A stretch of DNA of 64,000 bases from Rhodopirellula sp. SM50. GTDB taxonomy: Bacteria > Planctomycetota > Planctomycetia > Pirellulales > Pirellulaceae. The translations under genes and the position numbers were made by a program. The notes beneath the pieces are model-generated. The model was not told where the DNA came from. It did no database searches and saw only the letters and a list, made by a program, of their open reading frames with translations. Shown here piece by piece: positions 1 to 8,413 of the stretch (positions are counted from its first letter, which is position 1; each line of letters begins with the position of its first letter). The stretch covers positions 34,839-98,838 of the forward strand of contig NZ_NTFY01000037.1 in NCBI RefSeq assembly GCF_002289565.1, written 5' to 3'.

Positions 1-468
1 AAGCGCGGCAATCATCCGATCCCGCGAATCGCCCTGGTCGGTCAGCGTTTGAAACCGGATGCCGCTGCGAACCATCGAAACGATCTGCGTCTCGCTGCTG
101 GATTCCAACGACGGAATCGACTTCAGCTCGGGATTGGCTGCGACGCGACGGACAATTGCGTCGGAGGTGATCAGCGATTGCATCAGCTTGCCGCTAGGGA
201 TCCCGCCACGAACGATGCCGGTGTTGGAGTCCAATGAAATCGGTGTATCACTTTTGAACATCAACTGGGTCGTCGCACGGTACGTCGTCGGTTTCTGCTT
301 GTACATCCAGTAACCGATCGACGTTCCGATGGCGACAAAGGCGGCGAGCAGCCACTTGAATCGCCACAACACCGTCAGAATGGTTTCGCCATGGTGCTGC
401 TCCTGCGCCGGGTCAAGCGTGACACTTGAGTCGTAGTTGACCGGCTGTGGTGAAGTCTGATCCAGCAT
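1..468 (-). CDS. Wzz-type polysaccharide chain-length determinant (partial, runs off the left edge)
   Basis: The reading frame stays open from an ATG at 468 to the window edge (156 codons seen). The N-terminus is polar and is followed by a membrane segment at about residues 36-56 (core LLAAFVAIGTSIGYWMY) and then an extracytoplasmic stretch, the layout of Wzz/GumC/Wzc N-terminal domains. These proteins form inner-membrane oligomers that set polymer length and contact the export channel. Whether a C-terminal tyrosine kinase follows cannot be seen. It is the last visible gene of the leftward exopolysaccharide locus and is 573 bases downstream of the TPR gene. No strong ribosome site precedes the ATG. 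Family call is from topology and context. Confidence 0.72.
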   Translation of the reverse strand, partial: MLDQTSPQPVNYDSSVTLDPAQEQHHGETILTVLWRFKWLLAAFVAIGTSIGYWMYKQKPTTYRATTQLMFKSDTPISLDSNTGIVRGGIPSGKLMQSLITSDAIVRRVAANPELKSIPSLESSSETQIVSMVRSGIRFQTLTDQGDSRDRMIAAL

Positions 469-1041
469 CGACGAATACACAGTTAGAAGGATTGGAGGTG
501 CGTGATTGATAAGGGCCGAGCGTAGTTCACATTCTTGAACGGTTCAGCCTTTTTGACGCATCTTTGCGCGGGGGTGTTCCCTCAGAAACCTACAGGCACC
601 GGTTCGTCCGGGCCCTAAGTTGTGCATCCAAGCCGAGGCGAAATTCTGTCCGCCAATCGTGCAATCGTTTCATTCCAAGTTTCCGGCACAACTTGTTCGT
701 CGACCAATCAGCACGGCCGGAAAAAACATCCCTGTGGCAAGAAACTTAAAGCCGTCTTTCCGACGCGACATTTGCCGAGCGGCAAAACCTCGTTGCTCTT
801 GGAACCCCCTATCCTTCCTTAGTCACGACACGGTTTCAAGCCCCTCTTGCGATGGCGACGTTCGACAAAATCGTTACTCACCTGATTACCGACGGCCCGA
901 TGCCTCCTACGAAGACGCCAAGCGGGGTGCCTTTTGTTAGCGGCAGGGCGCAAGCCCTCCGGTGTTTCGGTAACGATAAGGAACCGGAGGGCTCGCGTCC
1001 TGCCGTTAAAACCGCTTCACAGCGCTACCCGTTCTGGGGCG
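469..1041. other. 573-base gap between the TPR gene and the chain-length gene
   Basis: No convincing gene is seen: the short plus-strand frames overlap one another and resemble no family. The right third (about 894-1030) is copy 1 of the dispersed palindromic repeat described separately. The left part probably holds the promoter of the leftward chain-length gene, but I see no clear -10/-35 pair. Confidence 0.6.
894..1030. repeat. Palindromic dispersed repeat, family 1, copy 1
   Basis: Inverted arms at 940-962 and 984-1006 (core GGGCGCAAGCCCTCCGG against CCGGAGGGCTCGCGTCC) surround a 21-base loop. The right flank ends with GCTTCACAGCG, matching the outer inverted repeat of copies 2 and 3. The left flank from 896 (CCCGATGCC, then GACGCCAAGCGGGGTG) is shared almost base for base with copy 4 at 63896. 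The element begins 12 bases after the stop of the minus-strand TPR gene, so it may also work as a terminator. Confidence 0.85.
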
Positions 1042-2766
1042 TCACGGCGCGGTCGCGTGGCGTTCGGCCAGGCTGCGGTGTTGTTCGGCCAGATCGTCTT
1101 CGCCCAGTTTTTCGTAGGCGATTGCCAGAGACGGGTGGGCCAGCGGACGCATCGCGGGTTCCTTGAGCGCCGCCTCCAAATCCACGATCGCCTCCTCGTA
1201 ACGCTCCATTCGAAGCAGGATTTGACCACGGGTTTCAAGCAAATACGGATGTCCCGGCAACTGGTCCAAGGCGGCATCGGACAGTCTGAGCGCCTGGGGA
1301 AGCTTGGCGGTGTCTCCATTTTGCGACAGTGTGACGGCGAGATTATTCAGCAACCCCGCCATGTTTTTCCATTCGTTGGCGGCCAGGGACAGGTGCCGTT
1401 GAGCACTTTCATGGTCCCCGGACATCAGCGCCACGGTGCCTTCGATAAAGTGCATCGCCGGCGGATCGACCCCACTGAGCAACTTTTTGCGAACGTTACG
1501 AAGCTCTTGATCATCTGCTTCGGCGCATTCGATCGAGAATTGGACCACGGCCTCCAGCACGATCGGACTACTGGGGGCGAGTTCGAGTGCCTGATACAGG
1601 ACGGGGCCTCGTTCAACCAGCGTCTCTCTGGCCCCGATATCCCGTCTGAGTCGCATGGCGGTGAAGACAAGGGCTTCTCCGGATGCCAAAAGTAGCCGTT
1701 CGTCTCCGGTCAGCTGATAACCGGCAGTCAACAATTCAAATGCCTCATCGTCTCGTTCGTCGAGCACGAAGGCCTGCGCCAGATTCAGACGCGTGGAGAC
1801 GGATGTCGGATCGGACAACAACGTCGGCTTGAGATGGCGTATCGCTGCTTTGGCAAACCGTTGAACGGTCAGGTAGTCGCCGTTTTTCTCGGCCAATTGA
1901 TTGGCGAGTGTGGCCGCGGCAAGATTCACCTCGGGGTTAAATTCGGCGATCGTTTCATACAGCGCCAACGCGTCGCGCGCCGCACCGATCTCGGCGAGAA
2001 AACGCGCATACATTTCTTTTGCAAAGACCGCGCGTTGGGACGGCAGTTTTGTCATCGCGACCGTGGCACAACGATGACAAATCGTTTTTTCGTCCTCGGT
2101 CCATGTCGTTCGCGGAACGAGTTGCGCCGCTGGGCGACCGTCGCCATTTCGATCAGGCACCGGGTCTTCAAAGACCAGCGTTTTGAGCATCCACAGCGCC
2201 GCCGGACCATACTCCTTCTGAATCGCCAGCCGATAAATCGCCATCCTGGCAGACTCTTTCTTCCCCAGTTCGTCATCCAGCATCGCCAGCTGATACTGGT
2301 GTTCCAAATTCTCCGGATCGATCGCCAGCAAACGCTGCACCGCCACTGACGCGACCGCTGTGTCACCCGAAGCGAGAGACGTGCGCAACGTGTCCAAATA
2401 AATCGTCTGCGTCTCCGTTTGATCTCGACGGATGATGATCACGACGGTTGCCAATAGCATGGTCGCAACGATCAGGGCGGGAATCGACGGGGCGAGCGTC
2501 GTGTACGGGCGACTGCTGACCCAGCGGCCGAAGAACCGAATTCCCCACACTCCCCAGAACAAAGGATTGATCGCCTGTGCCCAGGAAACAGTCGCTTCCT
2601 CATCGGCCAAGTTGCGGCGCAAACGTTTCGCCCAGTCATGTTGGGGAAACGAAAAGGCGTGAATCGTCCAATCGATCAGGTGAAGCGATTGCGGTAAACG
2701 AATCACAAATCGAAAACCGGAGAGGAATAAACGGCGCCAACGTTGGAGCATGCGAACAACACTCAT
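1042..2766 (-). CDS. Membrane-anchored TPR-repeat protein next to exosortase
   Basis: 574 residues. A basic cytoplasmic N-terminus of about 90 residues leads to one membrane segment at about 95-113 (IPALIVATMLLATVVIII), then a long helical region with tetratricopeptide-like repeats (for example NNLAVTLSQNGDTAKLPQAL and the ERYEEAIVDLEAAL region near the end). TPR proteins are scaffolds and are common beside exosortase and EPS genes (PrsT-like proteins), where a role in assembly or secretion is assumed. The ATG overlaps the exosortase TGA by four bases (2763-2766, ATGA), so the two are probably translated together. The precise role is unknown. Confidence 0.75.
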   Translation of the reverse strand: MSVVRMLQRWRRLFLSGFRFVIRLPQSLHLIDWTIHAFSFPQHDWAKRLRRNLADEEATVSWAQAINPLFWGVWGIRFFGRWVSSRPYTTLAPSIPALIVATMLLATVVIIIRRDQTETQTIYLDTLRTSLASGDTAVASVAVQRLLAIDPENLEHQYQLAMLDDELGKKESARMAIYRLAIQKEYGPAALWMLKTLVFEDPVPDRNGDGRPAAQLVPRTTWTEDEKTICHRCATVAMTKLPSQRAVFAKEMYARFLAEIGAARDALALYETIAEFNPEVNLAAATLANQLAEKNGDYLTVQRFAKAAIRHLKPTLLSDPTSVSTRLNLAQAFVLDERDDEAFELLTAGYQLTGDERLLLASGEALVFTAMRLRRDIGARETLVERGPVLYQALELAPSSPIVLEAVVQFSIECAEADDQELRNVRKKLLSGVDPPAMHFIEGTVALMSGDHESAQRHLSLAANEWKNMAGLLNNLAVTLSQNGDTAKLPQALRLSDAALDQLPGHPYLLETRGQILLRMERYEEAIVDLEAALKEPAMRPLAHPSLAIAYEKLGEDDLAEQHRSLAERHATAP

Positions 2767-4487
2767 CGCTGGACTCCCGTCTGGGTGCTCATCGTCAGAT
2801 TCCCGTCGCCTGGACTCAAGTGGAACTCGGAATTCGGGGCCAGCTGCTGGAGCACGGTCCTTCGAAATGAGTCAAATAGTTTTTGAAGTTTCTCGCGTTC
2901 TTCGGGGCTCAATGGGGCTTCTGTCTCCGTCCAGAGTTGCAACATGATGATGTTCGAATGCAACGCCCCCCGATCTTTGATGCGATCATTCAGCAATGAA
3001 TACAAGCCCGACATCGGCGGCGACAATAAATCACTGTCCCGGGTCAATCCGCAAAACAGAAGCGTGCCAAATTCCCCCGTATCACGAACCATTTCAGCGT
3101 AAGAAACCGGCCATCGATCACCGATGGATGCAGTCTTCTCGGCCACGTCGGCCGAAGTGAGGACCGGTTTCCAATCATTCACCTGCCAACCGTTTCCGCT
3201 GTAACAAAGCCGCATGTCATGCCATTCCGGATAGGGTTGGCTGACCGCAATCCTGACCGGCATTCCGTCCAGAACGACCGTCCAAACATCCGCGTGGTTC
3301 CCCAACTCTTTACTGTTTGCGTCACGCAGCGATTCGTGGTTGGTGATCAGCGATGCGTAGCCGGTGCGATTCATCAGCGCAGCCCCTGGATCCCATAACA
3401 GCGGCCGATCCGCATTCGCCAACCCGCTATCGAAACGAGTTGCGACGATGCGATAGCCCATCGCCAAACTGGATAGACAGACCAGTGAGGCGACGACCAG
3501 CATCGCTCTGGCCAGCGGTTGCCCGATCACACCACTTTCCAGCCTCTCATCTACTGCGATGGAACCCTCGTCGTCGTTCTCTTCGGGTACGCCAAAGAGC
3601 AGCATCCGATTCCAAAGCCGTGAAACCGGATCCCCAGGGTGGCCCGATTCGTCGGGCGGAACAGGAAAGAACATCACCCGCAGGAATCGATCGGTCGAGA
3701 GCATCATCAACACCGCGCCGGAGAGGCAGATCCAACCGAGTAGTTCATGCGGCGTCCCGGTGGACAGGTCCGTGGAGTACCATTCTTGGGCAAGTGCGAT
3801 CGACGTGATGCGGACAATATTCATCACCAACGCCCAGAGCACTCCGGCCAGCAGATAGGCGGGCGTCGCGATTAGCGGTCGGCGACGAAAAACGATCCAC
3901 AGGCACACCAAAAACAAGACCGTAAATAGCGATTGCACGCCGCTACAAGCCTCCTCCACGAACAATGTCCCGCCAGGAAGCTCGATGACGTTGCCCCGCA
4001 AATAATGGGTCAAACCGAACGAGTCCAACAGATAGCTGCTGACTTGCGACGTCACCCGCTGCAATGTCGCTGCAAGTTGCAAATCCAGGTTCAATGGCAA
4101 TCGGATCATCATCAACAGCAGCAGACTCAAATAAGTCAGCCGATGACGATCAGCCGATGACGACCGATGAGACCTAAGCCAGCCTGCAACGATCAGCGCA
4201 AACGCGATCGCGGAAAACCAAGGCGTTGCCCGGTACGAGGCGAAGAGCGACAGCACTCCTCCCATCCCGACCAAAACAAACGAAACCGGATCGGCAGGCA
4301 TCCGAAACTGGTGGTCCCAGCGAAACAAAACCAGCGCCAAGAGTGCGAGCAGCAACGGAAAGATGTACCCGTATTGATCCAGCTCACTCAACCAAGCCAG
4401 ATAGACGGACAAACCAGGGAGTGGGGCGATGAAGACGATCGCCCAAAATATTGCCGCCAAATATCTCGGGTATGTCGAAGTTTCCAT
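2763..4487 (-). CDS. Exosortase (XrtU-like transpeptidase)
   Basis: 574 residues from the ATG at 4487. A longer frame from 4595 uses TTG and would begin inside a terminator, so it was rejected. About eight membrane segments fill the first 270 residues. The exosortase triad is visible: Cys181 in VEEACSGVQS, Arg226 in NIVRITS and His247 in TPHELLGW. Exosortases cut PEP-CTERM proteins near the membrane anchor for sorting to the surface. The C-terminal half (about 300 residues) is largely extracytoplasmic and is not the usual short EpsI domain, as in planctomycete exosortase U proteins. It is coupled to the downstream TPR gene and follows a PEP-CTERM protein gene, its likely substrate. Confidence 0.9.
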   Translation of the reverse strand: METSTYPRYLAAIFWAIVFIAPLPGLSVYLAWLSELDQYGYIFPLLLALLALVLFRWDHQFRMPADPVSFVLVGMGGVLSLFASYRATPWFSAIAFALIVAGWLRSHRSSSADRHRLTYLSLLLLMMIRLPLNLDLQLAATLQRVTSQVSSYLLDSFGLTHYLRGNVIELPGGTLFVEEACSGVQSLFTVLFLVCLWIVFRRRPLIATPAYLLAGVLWALVMNIVRITSIALAQEWYSTDLSTGTPHELLGWICLSGAVLMMLSTDRFLRVMFFPVPPDESGHPGDPVSRLWNRMLLFGVPEENDDEGSIAVDERLESGVIGQPLARAMLVVASLVCLSSLAMGYRIVATRFDSGLANADRPLLWDPGAALMNRTGYASLITNHESLRDANSKELGNHADVWTVVLDGMPVRIAVSQPYPEWHDMRLCYSGNGWQVNDWKPVLTSADVAEKTASIGDRWPVSYAEMVRDTGEFGTLLFCGLTRDSDLLSPPMSGLYSLLNDRIKDRGALHSNIIMLQLWTETEAPLSPEEREKLQKLFDSFRRTVLQQLAPNSEFHLSPGDGNLTMSTQTGVQR

Positions 4488-4595
4488 GTTGAGGCATTCT
4501 GCGGAAAGGCCGGCGTTCCTAGATTGTCCACCGCGGTCGGTTCCTATCGTCGCACATCTGATGGCGGCGAAGCCAGGGAGAAACGACGAGGGCAC

Positions 4596-4632
4596 AAAAA
4601 AAGCAAGATTCCCGTTTTCACGAGAACCTTGC
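4596..4632 (-). terminator. Rho-independent terminator after the PEP-CTERM gene
   Basis: On the minus strand a 12-pair stem (4621-4632 with 4603-4614, two G-U pairs) closes a TGAAAA loop and is followed directly by seven T residues (4602-4596). It lies 36 bases past the PEP-CTERM stop codon and upstream of the exosortase ATG, so the exosortase-TPR pair should have its own promoter between about 4488 and 4595. Confidence 0.85.
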
Positions 4633-4667
4633 TAATGCATCGCGTTAATCGGAAGCAAAAACCGCTC

Positions 4668-5336
4668 TTAGCAGCCTTCTTCCGCCGTTGTCTCTTCAGC
4701 CTCTGCGTCCCCTTTTGCCTTCATCCGTCGGCGATATCCGATTCCACACCCGCCAGCGATCAACCCCGTCAAGGCGATCATCGTACTCGGCTCGGGTGCT
4801 CCACGGATCACGCCCACACCCGATACCGTCGGACTGGTGAACGAAATCGACGTCTGGCCGCCGATTAGTTTGGCGATGTTGACCGGATCAACCGAAGTCG
4901 AACTGATCGTGCTCACCGGGTTCGTGAACGTGAACGAGAAATTCACCTGGTGAGTCGGATTCAGCTGGCCCACCGGAGTATTTCCATTGAACTGGAACGA
5001 GTCAGTCCCACCTGGTCCATTGTTGTTCGCAACGGTGATGTTCCCATTAACCAACGCCAAAATGGGGGGGTGTGAATTCGGGTTTGACGTCCCGGTGTTG
5101 GGGGTTGCCAGGAACTCAAAGGCTCCTGTCGCCGGAGTCACTCCGCCCCCCGGATTGATCGTGTAATTCAGAGTGAGCGAAAAATTCCGCGGAAACGAAC
5201 CCAAATTCGGCACGCTAGTATGCGACCCGGGCTGCCCCTGGTTGATCGATCCCAAGAAGCCAACCGTCGCGGCCTCCGCCGACCCACACAGCGTGGTGCA
5301 GAGCAGAATCGCCAGACCGCCTAGAAATTTCTTCAT
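4668..5336 (-). CDS. PEP-CTERM surface protein
   Basis: 222 residues from ATG 5336, which has GGAAG five bases upstream; the frame extends further but without a better start. Signal peptide at residues 1-23 (MKKFLGGLAILLCTTLCGSA), then a Gly/Asn/Thr-rich beta-type region without a known enzymatic motif. The sorting signal is PEPST at 181-185, a hydrophobic stretch to about 200 and YRRR at 201-204. Unusually, an 18-residue acidic tail follows the arginines, whereas most PEP-CTERM proteins end within a few residues. It sits directly upstream of the exosortase gene and is presumably one of its substrates. It has its own candidate promoter and terminator. Confidence 0.85.
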   Translation of the reverse strand: MKKFLGGLAILLCTTLCGSAEAATVGFLGSINQGQPGSHTSVPNLGSFPRNFSLTLNYTINPGGGVTPATGAFEFLATPNTGTSNPNSHPPILALVNGNITVANNNGPGGTDSFQFNGNTPVGQLNPTHQVNFSFTFTNPVSTISSTSVDPVNIAKLIGGQTSISFTSPTVSGVGVIRGAPEPSTMIALTGLIAGGCGIGYRRRMKAKGDAEAEETTAEEGC

Positions 5337-5390
5337 TTTTCTTCCGTTCACTACGCACAATTCAGAACGTGGACCGCCACGCAAGTGCCC

Positions 5391-5418
5391 AGTGTAGTTT
5401 CGATTTAGCCATTTTCAA
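5391..5418 (-). promoter_or_regulatory. Candidate sigma70-like promoter of the PEP-CTERM gene
   Basis: On the minus strand TTGAAA (5418-5413) and TACACT (5396-5391) are 16 bases apart, about 55 bases before the ATG at 5336. Planctomycete promoters are poorly defined, so this is only a consensus match in the right place. Confidence 0.3.
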
Positions 5419-5518
5419 CAAGCAGGTGGTAGAAATCCCCTATCTTGGACAAATGTTCTCTCCTATCGCGTGTCTCCCCTTTATTCGCGCCAATTAAACC
5501 GTTTTGGGACAAGCCGCC

Positions 5519-6913
5519 TCATCGGGCCAGCTGCCGTCCGTGTGGGGGGTGGCCGCCCAAGTCTTTTTGAATCGCAAGTGTGCCTACAAAGACTCCCCCG
5601 AACAACAATACCCACAACGCGTTGGCGGGATCGCCACTGAAATGCTGGTGGGAGGCGACAAACGAAGCGACGTTCGCCATGACGAGTGCAAAGATCAATG
5701 CCTGTAACTCGATCAGCGGCAGGTAGCGTTGTCGCCGAATCTCGCGACGGCAACGACTCAGGACCATCGAGATCGCGATCGAAATCAGCACAACGCCGGG
5801 CACCCCGAGTTCTTTGAACAGTCGGCTCACGCCGTCTTCTTGCCAGACGCCCTCTCGTGCCTCAACCGCGAAGTGCTGCGCACCCTGAGTCGCCACTCCC
5901 AAGCCCGATCCCATCACTCCAGACTGTTTCAACGTGCCAATGACACTTCCCGCCACGTTGTCCTTCAGTCGCGGTGCAACATCGCTGATGGTCGTCGCAT
6001 AATACGCTTGGTGGTCTTCGATGCCTTCTTCGTCCCGATACATGGCCAACGGAATCGCGCCGATCACAACGATCAACACGATGTATCCCAAGACCTGCAC
6101 CACACTGCGTCGAGCCGCCAATTGGATGTACAACAAGTAAGCGATGATGAAGATCACGGGCATGATCAACATCTTTCGGCGTCCACAAAGCAGCAGCGGT
6201 ACGACACTCCAAATCGCGGTGGACAGCCACAACGGATTGATCCGTCGTTTCAACCCAGCCTTGTCGCCACGATTGAGCAAGAGGATTGCGGAAACCATCA
6301 TCGTGTTGGCAGCATGAAAGCCCGCAATATCGGGACTGCGGAAAAACCCCGAGATCAGTCGAACAATCACACCCGGCATGTGACGGATCCACTCAAATCC
6401 TTTCAGCCCGCCCAATCCCGGCCAGTCCCACATCAGGTATTCCGCCACCGATCCGATGAATGCGATGCTGTTGACGATCACATAGATCTCAAGCAGGCGT
6501 TTGAGATACTTGAGTTCAAACGCCAACGCGGCGCCCAACGCAACACCCAGCAGCGGCGCGGCGTAGGAAATGAAACCGAGTCCCGCCAACAGAATGCCGT
6601 TTTGGTACAGAGCTAGCGACAAGACGGCCCCTGGAATCAGCCCAAACAAATACCAGGTCATCGCCCGTTCGAGCCATGGAAACCGGAGCCGAACCCGGCG
6701 CAATCCCTCATGGCCACCAAAAAATAGATTGAGGAACGCCGCGCCCCAGACCGCGCAAACGCAGTAGGTCAGCAAGGTCGGTTCGCCTTCGGACAATTTG
6801 CGAATGGGATCGCGAAAACAATCCAACACGATCGCGATCCCCAATCCGGCACGCCAATCCGTGACGGCGAAGAGAGCTCCAATCGCAACGACGATGTAGA
6901 AAATTGAGTCCAA
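5519..6913 (-). CDS. O-antigen polymerase/ligase-like membrane protein (Wzy-like)
   Basis: 464 residues, about 10-12 membrane segments, with a large loop around residues 310-380 (MYRDEEGIEDHQAYYATTIS onward) as in Wzy_C/O-antigen ligase proteins. These enzymes join lipid-linked repeat units or transfer the polymer to an acceptor on the outer face of the inner membrane. The start is TTG at 6913, 12 bases after the stop of the upstream glycosyltransferase; no ATG lies near. It is the last gene of the continuous glycosyltransferase run. A second, larger Wzy-like protein lies at 29561, so the two may act on different substrates. Sequence divergence in this family makes polymerase versus ligase undecidable. 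Confidence 0.75.
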   Translation of the reverse strand: MDSIFYIVVAIGALFAVTDWRAGLGIAIVLDCFRDPIRKLSEGEPTLLTYCVCAVWGAAFLNLFFGGHEGLRRVRLRFPWLERAMTWYLFGLIPGAVLSLALYQNGILLAGLGFISYAAPLLGVALGAALAFELKYLKRLLEIYVIVNSIAFIGSVAEYLMWDWPGLGGLKGFEWIRHMPGVIVRLISGFFRSPDIAGFHAANTMMVSAILLLNRGDKAGLKRRINPLWLSTAIWSVVPLLLCGRRKMLIMPVIFIIAYLLYIQLAARRSVVQVLGYIVLIVVIGAIPLAMYRDEEGIEDHQAYYATTISDVAPRLKDNVAGSVIGTLKQSGVMGSGLGVATQGAQHFAVEAREGVWQEDGVSRLFKELGVPGVVLISIAISMVLSRCRREIRRQRYLPLIELQALIFALVMANVASFVASHQHFSGDPANALWVLLFGGVFVGTLAIQKDLGGHPPHGRQLAR

Positions 6914-6925
6914 GAAAATGCTTCG

Positions 6926-7804
6926 CTAGGGGTCGCCGTTCCGATCCACCGTTAACGATTCCGATTTGCGAATCGAAATTATCGATTCATAACACGCCAT
7001 CATGCGGCAAAATCGGCGCCCCGTGGGGCCGTCGCGAAAACCGCCCATCAGAATGTATTGATAAAAAAAACGCATTGCCCCGCGTGCCGGAACCCGACGT
7101 GCCAACGAGCGCAGCCCGCGACGACGTCGACTCGCATCGAGACTAAAGATCAACCAAGGTGTCTCATCGCGTTCCTGACCACACTCCCGTTTCGCTTCGC
7201 GCCCCGCATAGCGGACGTGCCGCATCCACCAATCGTCCATCCCGCGGCTAAACGCTTCGTGGATGAACGGTGCACGGATCGTTCCCAGATCGCCATCGAC
7301 CGCGGGCACCGGCACTTCACCATGACCGCTGTCTTCAAACCGCGCGCGACCTCGCCGAACCAACCGCATGATCCAAACGGGAAATCCGTCGGAGTATTTC
7401 AACCAGACGCCGTCGAGCATCGTCTTTCGGCAGGTGCGAAAAGCGACAACCTCGGGACCGGCCGACTCAATCGCACGCCCAATTTCCTCGGCAAATTCGG
7501 CGGTTGAAACCTCGTCCGCATCAAGCATCAACACCCACTCGTTTCGCAGACCGGCATGATCGAGTGCCCAATTCCGCTGTCCCGCAAACGACTCAAAGGG
7601 ATGGTTGACGACGCGAGCCCCCGACCGCTCGGCCAATGCCACGGTCGCGTCGGTCGACGCATCATCCACGACGACGACTTCATCCGCCCACGCCAATGCA
7701 TCCACACACCGCGCGATGTTGATTTCTTCGTTCTTGGCCAGCACGACCACCGATACTGCAAGTCGGGTCGGCCGATCAGCGCTGTCCGATCGTGGTTGTG
7801 TCAC
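6926..7804 (-). CDS. Glycosyltransferase family 2 (WaaE/KdtX-like)
   Basis: 292 residues from GTG 7804, whose bases overlap the TGA of the upstream acetyltransferase (GTGA, 7801-7804). A longer frame from 7891 uses TTG and would lie inside the upstream gene. N-terminal GT-A fold motifs: VVLAKNEEINIARC, VVVDDASTD and the metal-binding LDADE near residue 95. The GQRNWALDHA stretch resembles the lipopolysaccharide core transferases WaaE/KdtX. It transfers a sugar from a nucleotide donor in the cytoplasm; donor and acceptor cannot be read from sequence. Confidence 0.85.
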   Translation of the reverse strand: MTQPRSDSADRPTRLAVSVVVLAKNEEINIARCVDALAWADEVVVVDDASTDATVALAERSGARVVNHPFESFAGQRNWALDHAGLRNEWVLMLDADEVSTAEFAEEIGRAIESAGPEVVAFRTCRKTMLDGVWLKYSDGFPVWIMRLVRRGRARFEDSGHGEVPVPAVDGDLGTIRAPFIHEAFSRGMDDWWMRHVRYAGREAKRECGQERDETPWLIFSLDASRRRRGLRSLARRVPARGAMRFFYQYILMGGFRDGPTGRRFCRMMACYESIISIRKSESLTVDRNGDP

Positions 7805-8364
7805 GCGTTGATTTCCCGCTTGCGAATCTCGCGAGCCGGATTGCCCGCAACGATCGTCCACTCGGGCACATCCTTGGTGACCACGCCGCAAGCCCCGACC
7901 ACGGCCCCTTCACGGACCGTCACGCCGGGGCCGACAAACGCCTTGGCGCAGACCCACGCCGCATGCTCGATTCGAATCGGCGACGTCGTCAGCTTCATCG
8001 TCGGATCGGCCAGATCATGGGACGCGGCGCACAAGTAGCTGTACTGAGAAACCGTCGCGTTGTCGCCGATGCTGATCGGTGCGACGTTGTAAACATCCAC
8101 ATGATGCCCGATCGAACTGTTACGCCCGATCGTTAAATTCCACGGCGCCCAAATCCGAACCGTCGGGTCGATTCGAGACTGGGCCGTCACCGTCGCCCCG
8201 AAACAGCGTAACACCACGACACGCCATCCGAACAGGATCCGCGGCGAGGGCCGGAACAAGACCCACCAACACGCCCCCCACAACACGCGCCCGATCTTGT
8301 TGGCCGTGGAGTGCGACGACGGACAGGCCGTTCGTGACGTATCGAGTTTGGGGTCAGGTGCCAA
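7801..8364 (-). CDS. WcaF-like sugar O-acetyltransferase
   Basis: 187 residues with left-handed beta-helix hexapeptide repeats (ISIGDNATVSQYSYL, AAWVCAKAFVGPGVTVREGA) and the family signature ASHD. Closest in layout to WcaF of colanic acid synthesis, including the N-terminal WW/LFRPSP segment. It would acetylate a sugar of the repeat unit using acetyl-CoA. The start is uncertain: only TTG at 8364 precedes the conserved part, directly after a short heptamer repeat. The stop overlaps the next start (GTGA). Confidence 0.85.
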   Translation of the reverse strand: MAPDPKLDTSRTACPSSHSTANKIGRVLWGACWWVLFRPSPRILFGWRVVVLRCFGATVTAQSRIDPTVRIWAPWNLTIGRNSSIGHHVDVYNVAPISIGDNATVSQYSYLCAASHDLADPTMKLTTSPIRIEHAAWVCAKAFVGPGVTVREGAVVGACGVVTKDVPEWTIVAGNPAREIRKREINA

Positions 8365-8370
8365 GATTTA

Positions 8371-8391
8371 AGTTCCAAGTTCCAAGTTCCA
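8371..8391. repeat. Three tandem AGTTCCA heptamers
   Basis: Perfect 7-base units at 8371-8377, 8378-8384 and 8385-8391 in the 49-base gap between two leftward genes. On the transcribed strand the unit reads TGGAACT, so it places purine-rich GGAA stretches just ahead of the acetyltransferase start. Confidence 0.8.
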
Positions 8392-8413
8392 GAGCTTTAA
8401 GTGCATTTTCCTG

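Noticed and set aside
4488..4595. N-terminal extension of the exosortase to a TTG at 4595
   Set aside because: The extension would start at the edge of a terminator hairpin and has no membrane-protein character; the ATG at 4487 begins the usual N-terminus.
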